DNA of 64,000 nt from NCBI GenBank assembly GCA_035582835.1, contig JAYKAV010002923.1:242878-306877 (forward strand), given 5' to 3'. The notes under the pieces were generated by a model. The model worked only from the letters and a program-made list of their open reading frames with translations. It searched no databases and was not told where the DNA came from. Shown piece after piece: positions 1 to 14,099 of this stretch; the stretch's first letter is position 1, and each line of letters opens with the position of its first letter. Source of the DNA: Phoebastria nigripes. Its lineage: Eukaryota; Chordata; Aves; Procellariiformes; Diomedeidae. A program made the position numbers and the translations under genes.

Positions 1-1099
1 TGATATTTATTAAGGGACTAGGTCTCCTTAGGCTGATTTTCTCTAACTATTATAGTGTGTAGTGCTACCCTGCAAAACTGTAATTTTTTTCAATGTTCAT
101 TTTCCTCATGCTACCAGCAAAGGAAAGACAGATGATCTCTTGAAATAAGGATGAGTCCTTCAAATAAACGACAGAAGGTTATGGCACTTTCCAGGCCGTG
201 CTGTATCACACAGCATTTCAGTTCAGCTAACAGTATAGTCATAAACATTTGTTATTTGGTTTTATTAATTAAGTGAATTTGAATAGGCCAGTAAGAAAAG
301 TTGGGAGGAACCATAATTTATGTATCTGTGCCATAAGCCAATTAAAAAATTGTTGTTATGCTTTGCTGAAGCGTATGTTAAGTAAAGCTCATCATTTGGA
401 ATGTGGGCAACAAGTGGAGCAGAGCTCTCGGCTGCTCCGGCTTGTGAGCAACACAAATTAGGTAGAAGCACGAGAAAAAATAATAATGTTGCAAGATCTA
501 GAGAAATGAACAGATTCCAAGCAGATAGTAATGTTTCAATAGAGAGTGTAGTCCATTTAATAAACGATTGATTCATTTATTTTTGCTTCATATTCCTCTT
601 AGCCAATCATCATTAAATATACCTGCATTTGAAACTGGCATAAGCTGTTTTGTGGGCTTTCCTTGTCTCTAATGGTTGCACAGCACAGAAATGTGGCAAA
701 TGTTAGTCTTTCTGGACCTCCCCTCACTTTTAACAACAAAAAGTAAAGCTTCAGGATTCGGTGCATTTATATTATTTCTCATACCATCAGAACACTTTGC
801 AGAAGCATCAATTAAGTAATTAAGAAATGCTTTAGTCAAAATTACACTAAATCTAGTTTGCAGTAATCTAAACACTGAAACAAGGCAAACAACGTTAACA
901 TGCAAACAGCACTGTATATATGTTCGTGGGGGAAATAAAATTAAGGAGATAAGATTTTCAATCACAGTCTTTTGTATTGAGACACTCAAAAGCTGTTATG
1001 CACCAGCTGCTGGGTCCAAGAGGCTTGATGTCCCATTATGCTGGTTTATGTCAGGTTATGTGATAGATGATCATCTGCATGCCCGCAAAGGAGCACAGA
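1..1099. other. No gene seen
   Basis: AT-rich sequence with short open frames on both strands and no recognised domain or repeat. Confidence 0.5.
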
Positions 1100-1663
1100 C
1101 GGACCATGGTATGTTGGGGGAGCCCAAATAATACTCTTCTGGGCAACTCCCAGGCCCATTGCAGGAGCCATCAGTCCATCAAAGACCCATCTTCACAAGG
1201 CCAGAGGAGCTCAGGGGCANAATGGGAGACAGGAACCTAAATTAAGGACTCTGGAGGAACAAACACCTTGTCTGGGCCCTTCCAAGGACTGCCCCAGGAG
1301 ACCCTCAGCCCCAGCATCCAGGCATGAAACCCATCAGCACGAGTCATCGGGAGCAGCTCTCCAGATCACCTTTCAGACTAAGGGGGGTCGCTGCCTGGGG
1401 GTGGGACACATGATGGGATACAGGGGAAGAGCATCTTGAGATCACACAGGAGTCCTTATGGGATGTTTCAGGGAGGAACCAAAGGTGATAAAAGGGAGGC
1501 ATTTAGGTGACTTGGGGAGGAACAAGTGTGGGGAATAGAGGGGTAAGGGAATACAAAAGGCTGGTAAAATGTAAATATTTGGCTGGTTGGTGCACTTGTC
1601 CAGCCATGCCCTGTGACTTATCAGTGCAGTCTATCTTGTCTTATTAAATTCCTGTGTGTATGA

Positions 1664-2060
1664 GTGCAGCAACTGGAGTCAGGCCACGGGTTGGAGGTCC
1701 TCTGTGTCCATGGTGCAGTGACTGGAGCGAGTGTGGGTATGTGAATGAGTGTTTGATGGCTAGTGAAGATCAAGCCAGATGAGCTGGTGAGTAGGTGAAG
1801 TGGTCTGGGAGCAAGGGGGTGAGTGGGTCTGTAATGGCCAGCTGTGGGTGTGAGAGTGCCTGCGTGGCTCTAGGTGGGAGAGCACAGGGGGTCAGCTATG
1901 GGACCNGGGGGAGTCCTGGCCAGCTCTGTGTGTGGGTGTGAGAGAGAGTGTGATGGCCTGTACCAGCAACTGGAGCGGGGCTGCAGCCTCAGGGGCTTGT
2001 ATGCCCAGGTGCCAGCAACTGGAGAGACTGGGATCCAGGGGCAGCTACTGGGCAGACTGT
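1664..2060 (+). repeat. Degenerate minisatellite, about 49-bp period
   Basis: Near-identical cores occur at 1664-1678 (GTGCAGCAACTGGAG), 1713-1727, 1961-1975 and 2009-2024. Spacings are about 49, 248 (close to five times 49) and 48 bases. The sequence between is G/T-rich and too diverged to see every unit. Confidence 0.6.
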
Positions 2061-2225
2061 CTGAGCCCAGTTGCTGCAGGGATCCACCTTGTACATGTGC
2101 ATATATGTATTTTCACTAGAGGACCTCCGTCCTCCTCAGCCAGAGAGGGGAGCAGGATGAGACTGTTGGTGCTGTCTGTGTTCATGTGAGTGCTCTGAGT
2201 GTCTGTGACCTGTGTGGCTGGCTGG

Positions 2226-2281
2226 CCATGTATGTATGTATGTATGTGTGTATGGGTGTATGTGGTGTATGTGTGTGTGCC
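2226..2281 (+). repeat. TATG/TGTG microsatellite
   Basis: Imperfect tandem TATG units grade into TG-rich sequence next to the GC-rich block. Confidence 0.9.
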
Positions 2282-2330
2282 CACTGGGAATACATCTTCA
2301 GCATCCCTACTGGTTGGACCTGAGGACATG

Positions 2331-5300
2331 GAGCTGCAGCAGCCTCAACTCTCTTGGGCTGTTGGAGTTGGCATGATATATTTTCCTCTAACAGTTTCAG
2401 TGCAAACATGTACAAAACTGTTCATGTACTCTTATACAAACAATTGTTCTTGCCAAGATAGGTTAAAATCTGTAATAAAAAAATATTTGAGGCAAATTTT
2501 TTAAACAATTTTATTTCAAAGTGGTGAAAAAATGTTATTATTTTCTCCTTTTAAGCTCCTTCTTCTTTCTTAAATACCTACAAGATGGGAATGATAGAAA
2601 AAAATTCTGTATTCCATCTGCTGTTCTCAAACTCTGAAGTTTAGGTGTAGCTCACAATGAGAGTGATGGTGATGTGTTTTCATTTATTTTGCATGTTCTG
2701 TGTTCATTTGTTTTTATTATTCTATTTCTTCAAGAAAATGCCTACTTCTAGTTTTAAAAGAGAAAAGATTCTGTCAAATTTTAAAATTTTAAGGTTTTTT
2801 TTTCTTTTTTCTGCTGAGTTGGAAGGAGCAAGACTGAAAGAATCCAGTTGGTTACGTCTGTGATAGAAACAAAATCAAGTTGTGGCTTTGGGGCTTGTTC
2901 ACTGCACNTTGCTCTGTGTGGCTGAACTCTTCCTCCCTTTCTACCCCAAGCAGGGTAGTGTCATCCACTCTGCCAGCTTGGCTCATACTGTCCCCTAAAC
3001 TAAGTGTGGGCACTGTCTGGGAAAAAGCTAGTTGGATCCAGCCAATTTCATGCCAGGGAGCACACTAGCAGCCAGGCACTGTGGCAGAGCAGCGTCGAAG
3101 CTGTGCCTTGGTGATGCTGAGTTTTCAATAGCCAGCTTGACCTTTAATGGGCTACTTTATTGCCCAAAGAGGTTACCAGTCTGAATAAAGACTGACTGAG
3201 GAAAATGGTGTGGAGCCCATTGTACAGCTGTGCATCTGAAGCATCAAAGACAGTGAAGCTTGTCTTGTGAGCAGTTGGCAGCAGCACTCTGAGCTCAAAG
3301 ATGTTGCATTGGGCATTATGTAGCAATACGTGGTGTTTCTGATTTAACACCAGTGAAGGTCTTAGGTGGATGCGGAGGATGAGGTAGTTTTCACAACTAA
3401 GACCATCCTTTCCCATTTAGAGTTGGGGCAAGTCTGCAAGAGCTATCCTTTGGTGGCGAAAATGAAGACTATAATACCTGGCTGTATCCGGTCTCATTCT
3501 TCACAAGGGCAAAAGTCACTTATACGTATTTTGTTCAATGTTTTATGTTAGTTAAGGTAAAGATAAAAATAAGTAAGTATTATAAAGCCTGAGATACTGG
3601 TAGATTTGACAGGAGTTTAATTTTCAGGTATGGAAAATTCAGCTGCTGATTACTCTTTCAAAACTCTGTTTTCTACCGCTGCTGATAACACTTGCCACAG
3701 CACGGTGGTTACCTCTGACCACCTCCCTCACCACCTCCCTTAATCCACAGTAAAGGGACGACAGATGTCACAGCAAGATGATGTGTTTCAAACAGCATGA
3801 ATTCCACTGTGTAGGGCAAATGCACTTTTAAATATGATCAGTGTTGGTATATTCAAATGTAAAAGAGAATGATGTATAAATTTGAGGCTAATGGGTTTTT
3901 GCATTCTTTCATTGAGTTCTGCTTTTATCCAAAACCCACTAGTTCTTCACTAAAGCACATTTTAAACCTAAGAATTGATCTCTCTTGCAGTACATAATGA
4001 TCTATAATTTTCCTCCCACTTCAGCATAATGAATGCAATAATTTATTTCTTCTTTTGTTCATTATTTTGTATGAAGTTCTTAATTATTGAATTATTAGAC
4101 TTATTAGTAATGCAAGTATTTTTTTCTTTCTTAAATCTGTGTTTTGATTAACTTTCTAGAAGAAGCATGTGGTCTTATTCAGATAGCGTAAACTACACTT
4201 TACTTTTGGCAATGTATAATTTGTCCACATTTGCTTGATATTAGGTCATGCGTGCCTCCATTTCAGAATTATTGAATCCCATCCTAAGATAGTATAGACT
4301 TACATCAGCTAACAATCTAAACCAGTCATACAATATTTCTTGAAATATCCTGGAGAGGGAAGAATGCTTTCAAATTATTAATGTTAATATATTCATTTTA
4401 CTAAAAACAGTGATACATTTCTATCACATGACATACAGCTAGCTCTATTTCTCCTGAATAGATATACAAGAATATACATGCTGCCAATAACCCAAAATAC
4501 AGTAAGAACTTGTGATTAAGTATTTGATGACATTCCTTTAAAATGTCAAAAAGCATCATAATTTGCATCAAAAGTAACTGCAAATTAAATCATAACAAAA
4601 ATTATAAAGGTGATAAAACAGCCCTTTACCAATACTGTAGAAACATTATTCGCTCCAAAATTTTGAACACCTGTTCCAACTATTCCTTTGATTTTTTTTT
4701 TTTTTCAAGTTTAACACTAACAAGGTATAATGCTTTGGGAGGCTATCATTTAATATTTCACAAACTAAATGGAATTAAATCTAGTCAATCCATAGATGAA
4801 ACCAATCCTGAAACATGTTTCAGCATGTTACAGAGGACCATGGTTCTGCCCAGGAAAGATTTCACTAGTAGATTTATTTGAGCAAGTATTGGAAAATCAG
4901 ATTCATAAGTTATAAGGAAGGGGAAATGTATTTTGGGGCAATGTGGTTTTGTGATAAGAATAATTATCTGTTAGCAAGTGCTTATTTATAATGCAATATA
5001 AAATATGTTATTCTCAGTACTATATAAACACCTTTAAAAACACTTTTCTTGCACCAATAGTTAGGTGCACCATTGCTGTGGATGAACTCCAGAGTATCTA
5101 AACGATATAGACTGCACTATGGCCAGGCTGACTATCTCTGTTCAAAAAGCTTTCCCACCTCTTTTCAGGGCTTTCAGAAGGCCTGTTCCTGAGTTTAGCA
5201 GTCACTTTCCTTCATCTCAAGGAAAACTGTGAACTATATTTAAAAACACTTTGAGCTACTGAGCTCTTCTTTTAGCAATGAATCAGTACAACTGGGTCAA

Positions 5301-6639
5301 CTCAGAAAATATAATTCTTTAAAATCACAGTCTTCCCTGGGTAAGGCAGTAATGTCCAGTCTTTGCTGGGTTGGTTGGCCTGTCTGGTGTCCTGTTAAAA
5401 CTGTGTAACCCTCAGTCTTATGGCTAGATTACCTGAAATTATTTTGCAGTTCATTTTGGTGTGGGATAACAACATGAAAAGCAAACAATTCCTCTCTTCT
5501 CCCTTCCTCCCTCCCTCCCTCTGAATGTTCTGGGTAACCTTGATAGTCTACCATTTCAAATACAAAACAGATTTTAATAATATCCCTACTTCATATTAAG
5601 TGGCAGCTCTAAATACAATATGAAACCTTATCAACCTGACCAGCGCTTCAGGACCCTGGATCCTTTTGAACAGTTGATATTTGCAGTGTCAATAAATGTG
5701 ATGCTGCCTTCAATCAAGAGCTGCCCAGCCTTCCAGAGTCTTATGGCGCTCACACTGTCACAAGCTTTCCTTTGTCCTTTCAAGAGAAAGGAGATGTCTT
5801 AGATTGTCTGAAGGTCATTTAAGGAACTATAAAAGTAAAAAACCTGAACATCTTCTCTATCCTCTGATGCTTCATATTGTAGAATCTGGTATCTCTGAAG
5901 GAAGAAAAACATTTGTCTTCTCTTTTCAAGACAATATTAGTATTTTAGTAAAATTTATTACTATTCTTCATTCAAAATAATAATCTTTCCAAGGTTATTT
6001 CCATTAGTGGAACTGAATTCATACTTTTTAAGCTACAGTACAGGATCAAAGTTCAGGGCAGTTATTGTCACTGAAATGAAGGGGTTTCTATCACCCATTC
6101 ACCTCCTATGCCGCCTTCTTGCCTAGCGTCAATAGGGCCTTTACACTGCCTCTGTGAGGCAGTGGCTGGAGGGGACTTTTGAATGAGAGCAGAATAGGAG
6201 GGTTGGTTGAATGGAGTGGCAGAATCAATAGGAAATCCAAAATACGAAGTTTATTAAGGAAGAAGAGACCTATAATGTGTTTTGAATGAACTTCTGACTG
6301 CGATATACAAACCCTTCACCTCACCTTAAGCCTCATATTCTCTGCAGATTTAATAAGGGCTCCCTCTGTTGTACTGTTCAAATTATAAACTCTTTTATAA
6401 CTATTCTTTACATACACATTTTCAAGCATGTTTTGACTAGACTATGGCTTTAGCTAAACCATGATTTCCTAACTTTCTTTCACTAAAGCTGTCTGAGCTA
6501 TTGTCGAGATGTGACAAAAGCCAAGATATATGACATCCACTGCTCCTTCGTTTTGCGTGAGACCCTGTATTCTATCATAGATGACAACTAAGATGGTGTG
6601 ACAAGGTTTTTATCTTGGCAGCCCAGGCTGGCATTTGCT
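2331..6639. other. No gene seen
   Basis: Noncoding-looking AT-rich sequence. A somewhat GC-richer part at 2.88-3.5 kb has open frames but no recognisable product. A short CCCT repeat lies near 5502-5521. Confidence 0.5.
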
Positions 6640-7045
6640 CATTTCCTTTGTACCTTTCAAGAGCTTACAAATTTCTTTATTATTTCGGTATTTTACAGTT
6701 CTGAAGTGAGTTGGCTAATCCATAATGTTTGGCTTCTCCTAATTCTGCCCTGCTTCCAAGATCTCCCACATGTTTTTCACTTTTCTCCTTTTTTTCAGGA
6801 ACATCACCCGTCCTCTATTCATTTTGTTCAACTACAACTACTAACAATGCTGAGGTTGCTTCAGCAAGTGCCTTACATACTTCAGGGCAAATCCGTCAGG
6901 CCGAGCTGATTGAAAACATCTAATTTTTCTCAGTATCCTTTAAGCTGTTCTTTTTGAATTCTCATTTGAGCACTTATCCCTTGACCACTGATTTTGTCAT
7001 AGCTTATTAGCTTTCTCTCCCAAAGGTTGACNGAGATGAATTTCA
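6640..7045 (-). mobile_element. Ancient CR1 ORF2 relic (antisense)
   Basis: On the plus strand, segments such as CAGCAAGTGCCTTACATACT, TCAGGCCGAGCTGATT and AAACATCTAATTTTTCTCAG match the antisense of the CR1 reverse transcriptase region encoding the SAGPDEIHPRVLKEL motif, as remembered from turtle and bird CR1 consensus sequences. Many substitutions and indels show great age. The plus-strand open frame over this stretch (6598-6909) is an antisense artefact. Boundaries are approximate. Confidence 0.55.
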
Positions 7046-8482
7046 GATCAGATTGGCTATTCAGAAGAGATAGCTTGTGTTTGTTTTCTGTTTCTGTATA
7101 TCAATGACACATTTTGGCTCAGAACAGCCTAACTGCAAACATGAGAAATTGCTACTGAATAGTAGCATTTTATTAGAGGACACGAAATGACTGCCCTCAC
7201 GTGGCAAAATTAGAGTAATACCACTTGTCGTATGTCTATGTATTCATCTGCTCCAAACAAATTTTTATTAGTAGCAAAGAGCCGAGGATTTAACTTACAG
7301 CATTAGTCAGGGACTGACAGCTAAGCTTCCCTTTTGAAGAGAGCTGAACGGGCATGCATTTCTGAATGGGCGGGTTCTCTGTAAAAGCTGCTGTTTCTCA
7401 CTCAGGCAGGGTTTGTTACAGTTGTTCTGTGCTATTTTGTTCCCTTTTATACAGTTTATTGAGGCGTTTTAAAATTGCTGATGAATGAAATGATTAAGAA
7501 CTGTAAAAAACTCTCTAAAATTGATTAAGAAATGAATACCAATATGAAACAGGTCTTTTAAAATACAAATGTGTGACTTTGGATTCTCCTATATACTGTT
7601 TGTTATCACTGGAAATTCAGAGCAGGGGGGCAACGTTAAAATCTTTTTCTCTTTTCAATCAGATTTTTTTCTACATTAGCAAAGGCTTTATGCTGTTGAA
7701 GAAAAATAATCTTCCAACTGTAGCTGCACTTCAGCCCTATTCTCAGAAAAGGAGTACTTCATCCAGGCAGATTTGAAGCAGTGAAAAGCAAGCAAACAAG
7801 AAGCCACTGAGAAACTTTAATGTATCCCTCTATGGCTTCTTCATCCCCTCATTTTGGAGCTGCTGTGATCCACTGTTAAGCTTTGATCCACAGTTAATAG
7901 CAAAGAGAACAGAAAATTCAGGCAGGGCACATTGGGCGGCTGGGATTTACACTGGTGCTGAGTAGTCTGGGGAGTACAGCAGTTGTGGTAACGATACAGT
8001 GTGTCCTTGTGAGGGGAAATATAAATAATGCATACTGATGGGCAACTTAACATGTAATTACCTTTCTTCTTGTCATTTGGAATAAGGTGTTTTGTCTATG
8101 TGTGTGTNGGAGTGAGGCTGGGAGGTAAAGTCACAAGTTTTTTATTGTCAGTACTTGTTTAGGATGAGGACTGTATGTGACTAAATATTCCTTATTCAAA
8201 GAAAGTATGTATCTGAGGTAATATTGGGAATGTATAGGCAAAGTGAGATCTGCTTTAACCGTACCATTCCAGAACTTTCTCTAATGAGAACATCTGAGCA
8301 ATATTTTGACCAGATATATAATGCATGAGATGATACATTTTTCTTTTCCGCCTATTCAAATGTCAAGCTACAAGTGCAAATAACATTTTCCAGTAACTGC
8401 AGTTTTCCCTTATAACTCTGTAACCCAAGCATGCAAATACTGCTCCGTTACTGAAATTGCTGTCATTGTCTTATTTTTCTTG

Positions 8483-8513
8483 GGCACAAATGGTTTGGGG
8501 GCACAAATGGTTT
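8483..8513 (+). repeat. 14-bp direct repeat, 17-bp period
   Basis: GGCACAAATGGTTT occurs at 8483-8496 and 8500-8513. Confidence 0.9.
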
Positions 8514-10872
8514 TGTATTGTAGTTCCTTTTTCTTTCTCCTTTTGCAGCAATTATTTCCTCCACCGGACCTTCAGCCACATCTTCCCAGTCTAGAGCACT
8601 TAACGCTTCCTAGAGGCCTAAGGTGCCTGAAGTTATTTTGCGTGAGATGATGGAAGGGCACTTCCCATTGGGAGATGAAGGGTGACCCTGTTCGCCTGTA
8701 GTATCTTGGCCACATGTCTGAGTTAGCAAGTCCTGCGCAGTGGTTTGTCTGCATACTGTCTATCCACAGTCAATCTGAGGTAGCTTTTTTAACTGATTAG
8801 GAGCCTGCTTCAAAATAAATTAAACTGATAAAGGGAAAAGACTATACACAGACAGAAAACGTAAAGTAGCTGATGCACGGTGAGTTACCTCCAGTGTCTT
8901 CCTAGTTAGTGAATGAAAGGCAATACTTGGATCTTCAGTCCCTGAAAGACCATGCCAGATTCATGTAAAAATAGACAGGAGCTGGAAAATGCAAAGTGCA
9001 GTCATTCCAAATGGATGGAAAATTGATTTAGGATTACCTTATACCATTGTGTTCAGGAAAATTGATCTACAGTTAATTTTAACTTTTGAAGATAGTATCT
9101 TCTGCCTCTTAGATAAGTCTACTTGGATGCTAAGGGTCTAGTTATAAATAGACATGAAGGACAAAAAGTGGAATTCATAATTGTTAGAGACATCTAAAAA
9201 TTACTCAAACAGCCCTTCATAATGAGTAATGTTATTATTAATCACATCGATAATTAATATTAATAGCCGTATATTGATTTGGACTGTAAACCTTTGTATT
9301 CTCCCTGGAAGCCGAAAAAATCTGGTAATTCTCATTTCTACCCCTTGCAAGGCATAAAATACCTGATGACTTCATGTGAAGTCAGAGCTAAATGCTGTCC
9401 ATTCTGGATGATGGTGAGCATAGTCTTGGGACAGAAATTCCATGTGTGGGAATGAGACAGAAAAAACACATTTATCTTCCATTTTGAGTTGAAGGAAAAA
9501 AACAAAATTTTTTGAAAGTCTTCAGAATCTTAGAATGATTGAAGTAGCCTCGACTGAGATGGACTCGTGTGCATGCTCCTGCTGGGGCAATTCAACACAA
9601 TGATGCAAACGGTTTTTCATAATGCTAATTATTGCTTCTTTTTTATGAGTGTTTGTGCATTTGTCCATGTATTATTATAGAAAATATGATGCTGTAATGG
9701 TAAAGCGTAGGCTGTGTAGACTTGACCACATGGGCTGTAAAAGTTAGGATGATCTAGCCACAGAACTAATGGTTCCCAAAGAGCCTCTCTTCTATTGAGT
9801 CAAATCTTAAAAACGAACAGAAAGTCAAAATAAAGTGTACTGTATCTAACTGGCTTTCTCTAAATTGTCTAGAGACAATCAGTATGCGTGAAATTTGATA
9901 TATGTGGAAAAGGATATCTTTATAAAGAAGTTGGAGATGCATTTAAATGTCTGTATCATTTTCTCACAACAGTCTGTTCAGAAACACACTGGGCCAAATC
10001 CATTTGTCTTTCTCTCGTGAGAATTTCAATTACGTTCAATGAAACTAAGTGCAAAAATAAACTGAACAATCTGGGGCCTAATATATCTTTCTACTGGCAT
10101 CAAAATGAAAACAAAAAAGCTTTTTAGCCTTTTTTTTTTACTTGCATTTCCTGACTTTGGATAGCTTCATTTCTGAATGTTCATGCTGAATTAATTACAG
10201 CCTATTTCATGATATGTCCTTGGAAAGAAAGACTATAAAACGTTAATAAGCTTCTAACGTACCAGAGCAGGAAAGTACCTCTATACACATCGCAATGCTA
10301 GCATCAGTCTGCTGCATCCATTTCTGTCTGCTGCATGAGAAGTACCACCCTTTATTGAAAAATGAAGACCATAGCTGTAACATATGTGATAGATTTTCCT
10401 GATCTGTCTTTCCCAAATTCTGACACACTTATTTTCTTAAACTCAGGAAAGCTGTCAAGATCAATATATTATAAAAAACATCGTACTGGAAAATAAACTA
10501 TAGCCACACAACGTCCTGTGCATTATTCAGTAATGCAGATAATGTGATGTATTAAAATGAGGCAGTAATCTCACATAATGGTACTTTTCTGAGACTGAAG
10601 AATCTGAGTCTGAAGAATTGAAGGAATATTCAAATAAACTGGGGAAAAAATTATTATGTAACAAAAGCTCTGATAGAATTCCACAGGAGTGGATGGGTAC
10701 ACATGAATTCCCTACAACTATTTTTTCTGAAAAATCATTTTGATTTTATCTGTAGTTCTGAGGGTAAGATTTACCTTTACTTTCCTTCCATTAGAATACC
10801 TAGCTATTGCTTTTCATAGGGTTGTGCTGTGTTTGCTATCCCTGTTAAACCATGGGGTTCAGAATTAAAAGT

Positions 10873-10905
10873 TAAATGGGTCAGACTAGATCTTTTGGGC
10901 CATTT
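10873..10905 (+). mobile_element. Possible CR1 3' tail remnant
   Basis: GGGTCAGACTAGATCTTTTG followed by GGCC resembles the CR1 sense 3' end (GTCAGACTAGATGATC then GGCC). Only about 30 bases match, so chance is a real alternative. Confidence 0.25.
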
Positions 10906-13139
10906 TTTTAAAAGAAGGAAAAGCCTATTTTTGACTCCTGTCTTTAGTTATGTAATAAAGAAGAAGATCTTCATACAACGACCTTTTTGTTAGAAAAGAA
11001 AAAATTGTGGCCACTTTAGTTTCTTGTCCATTCTCCAGCAGTAACGTACAAAACTCTCAATCCTCCCCACATCACGGCATGCAGCACAGNGGGGCATGCT
11101 ACTGCACCACAGCTATTGTGTGTTTGTTGCCAGGATGGTGCATGGTCCCTTGCCACTCTCCTGGCTTCTTCTGCTTTCTCAGCACTTGGGCTTGATCTTT
11201 TGAGATTCCATGCAAAAGGCTGTACTTAAAGTCTGGCAGAGGAAGAGGGATCCTGAAATGGGCTGCAAAAACATGAGGCAGCAGAGGATGGGAAGGCAGA
11301 AACCCATCTGTGAGCAGAAGTTGAGAAGTTTGAAGATACTGGCTCTGGTCTTTAAAGCAAAACTTCTAAACAGAGGCCTTGTGTGAGTATGCTGTGCGTT
11401 AGTTACAAAAAATTACATGAAAAAAACAATAATGAATAAAATTAGCAACGTCTTTGAACACAATTTAAAATGCTACCCTTCTCTATAAAAAAACTTCTGG
11501 GTTTCCTAGAACAACCCCTCAAATTAATGTGTACTTTAACTTACTAAAGTTAACGAATACATTACACCCCTGTTATAATTAAAGTAAAGGTTCTTTTCTT
11601 TGTTTTCTTTATTCTCTAGTCATAAAGAATAGTGTCATAACTTTTAGAAAATTAAAAGTTAATTATTTAGTTTTGTAGCTTTCTCATTTGCCAGTCTTGT
11701 GGCAGTTTGGGAAACAGGCAATAAAAAGGTTTCTGTTGAGAATCATCACTCAAACTTTTTACCATTCCATCCTAGGTACCAAAGTTACTTGTACAATGCA
11801 TAGGAAGCATCAGACATCTGTGGTAGGATTCACAACAACAGGTGCCCCTGACCAAAGGGTCAGCTAACCCAGTCAGTAGGGATTTTGCAAAGAAGCAGTG
11901 CACCTGAGTGTCTCCCTGCGGGTATCAGTTAGGCTGGGATTCAGACACTTGGCTTACAGTCTCCTCCAGCTTTCTTATTCAGGAGGGAATAGCAGCTGAA
12001 GCTCTCACTTCCTGTATGACAGCTCAGGGAAATGGCATTCAATTTCCTTTGGTTTGTGGACAGCTAAATAATTTTCATTAGAGGTGCAAGACCCACAATA
12101 TAAAATAAATCTCTTGTAAGTAGGTTTTTATGTAGTTTGCTATATATAAGCCTGTTATTCCTAGCTATATTTTTTTTGACTCTTTAAGAAGTGTTCACAG
12201 GTCTTCCAGGTTGAAAACCATTGGTAAGAGTTAGAGCCCTCACTTAGGGAGGGGGATGTTTCAGCTATGTCTACATCTTATGTGAAGACTGCATTTGAGT
12301 CCAGTCTCTGGTCTGGCAAGTTTACTGCTGCTGCCTCCATGAGCAGACATTCGTCTCAACTGGGATGAATTAAGTTTATTAGAATCTTTTTTTAGTTGCC
12401 TATACAAAGGTATTTACTGCCCTCTGAGGCGTGCTGGGGTATTCAAGACATCTGCATGGAGTAGCAGAGATGACAAAGGATCTGTGGGAAGCTACAGCTC
12501 TTCTGGAGAGGCAGCTAAGATCCAGGTGAGGTATCTGAAGGCACCTCAAGGGGCACTAAATACCTCTAGCTGGCTCTCTAGGTGATCTGCCAGGTTGCAA
12601 GGTCTTCTCATATTTCAGTTCAAATCGTAAATATGGGAATTAGTTCTGGACTAGGAGACTGAAATGTAGTTTTCTATAGGTAGTTGTCTACATGGGTCCT
12701 CAATATCTAAGCTCTCAATATAGCCAACTGAGATTTAGAGCACAATTCTGTTGCCCAAATGTAGGTGTTGCCAGAAGTCCCATGCAGACCTTTTGATTCA
12801 GCTACAGGTTCCGTGTAGATTTGTGTTACATTTGCCAGCATCGTGCAGGTGTTTCAGAAATCCTGTGGTGTCTCAAAAGTCACTACATATCTATGTTCAG
12901 GCCTCTGAATTGAGCCTTTTTGTCTGTATTGTTGATGGAACCTGGAAAGTGAATGTCCCCAGAGTGGATACTTATCTTGCACATAGACAATGACAGTGAG
13001 TGACCTTGTCTTTGTTTTGAATTGAATGTCTTTTCTTGTGAGCTGTCTGAAATGTATTTCTTATATGGTCTTTTTACTGCCCGTGCTTTTAAAAATGGGT
13101 ATGGGATTTGCAGTAGGAGTAGGGTGAATCTTGCTCTAT

Positions 13140-13900
13140 CTCTTCTCACCTCACTCCTTGCAGATGCTCTGGAGTCTTAGGAGATGGGGCTAACAGCAGC
13201 CNCAGTGTCGGGGTCAGCTCTAAGGATGTGGCAGGTCGGTGTACCTAATGCTGCAGGGGGGAGATAACCCTACAAGCCACACTGCCAGCCCCTGAGTCTG
13301 CGTCTACCTTCCTCGTCTTCCTACTTCTCATCTTCACCTTCATCCCAGGGGGGCTGGCTCCACTGTCAAGTTTTATGTCTTTTTTTGAATTGAAGGGGCT
13401 CAAATCTATGTTCCCCAAGAGATTACCCAGCATACCAGGGAATCCTATTAGCTGGGAGTGAAAGAACCACTGTTCTCCTGTTGAACTTGAACTGTATGGC
13501 TCCATAACATGGTGATGAAAGCAGCTGGCTGGGAGGGGAAGACCTGAGTTCTGCTGTCTGCTCCCCACACTCTACATTTTTTTGTTAAACAGGCCCCATA
13601 TACAATATGAAAACAGTCTTTCTCCCTCTTTCTTGTCTACCATTCCCCTTTCATTCCTCCCTGCACAGTCCATACCCCAGCCTCACTACATGCCCCTACG
13701 TGGTGGGAGAGGTGTGCTCCTGGACAGTGGATCTGGATCCCTTCATGGATGAAGAGGACCAGGGACCCTTCTTCCTATTTGTGGGAGAATGCGTTAACTG
13801 CTCAGTTATGATACTAAAGTTGAGAGCTCTGTCTTCACTCCTTTTCCCACATCCAAGGAGCCCTGACTGCTGCTGTGGTTTGTGCTTGTCTTAATGCTAT
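13140..13900. other. GC-richer block, unassigned
   Basis: Composition rises well above the AT-rich neighbourhood. Open frames on both strands (for example minus 13245-13568 and plus 13607-13894) show no recognisable domain, signal peptide or splice context. The sequence may be one or more old SINE or LTR relics; only the antisense tRNA-like segment is separately annotated. Confidence 0.5.
13725..13850 (-). mobile_element. Possible tRNA-derived SINE relic (antisense)
   Basis: On the minus strand GAGCAGTTAACGCATTCTCC followed about 20 bases later by GGGTCCCTGGTCCTC resembles A and B boxes of a tRNA-like SINE. It lies in a GC-richer unassigned block (13.14-13.9 kb). Confidence 0.3.
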
Positions 13901-14099
13901 CACTATGTATTAAATGTGATCTGTGAGCTTCTGTTTGGGTCCTTCAGGATCCTTATATAGTAACGTGTAGTTTCTGGGCCCCAAATGGCACTGATACATG
14001 GAACCATAGAATCATAGAATAGTTTGGGTTGGAAGGGGCCTTTAAAGGTCATCTAGTCCAACCCCCCTGCCATGGGCAGGGACAATCTTCAACTAGATC

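Larger units (their letters stand above)
1100..2330 (+). mobile_element. Probable old LTR element, GC-rich, with internal minisatellite
   Basis: This block is far richer in G and C than its surroundings. Its left half has LTR-like G-rich stretches (GGGAGGAACCAAAGGTGATA, GTAAATATTTGGCTGGTTGG) leading to a poly-A-like signal (TTATTAAATTCCTGTGTG near 1641-1658). It then passes into a degenerate repeat with CAGCAACTGGAG cores. No retroviral gene or clear target duplication is visible and both ends are approximate. The open frames inside are low-complexity and not credible genes. A GC-rich satellite unrelated to a retrovirus remains possible. Confidence 0.4.
7046..13139. other. No gene seen
   Basis: AT-rich, with scattered short frames lacking domains or splice support. 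Only the 8.48-kb direct repeat and a doubtful CR1 tail at 10.87 kb stand out. Confidence 0.5.

Noticed and set aside
1874..2329. Several overlapping frames, some Cys- or His/Thr-rich
   Set aside because: They come from the GC-rich minisatellite and the TATG microsatellite.
6598..6909. 103-codon plus-strand open frame
   Set aside because: It largely overlaps an ancient antisense CR1 relic and has no domain.
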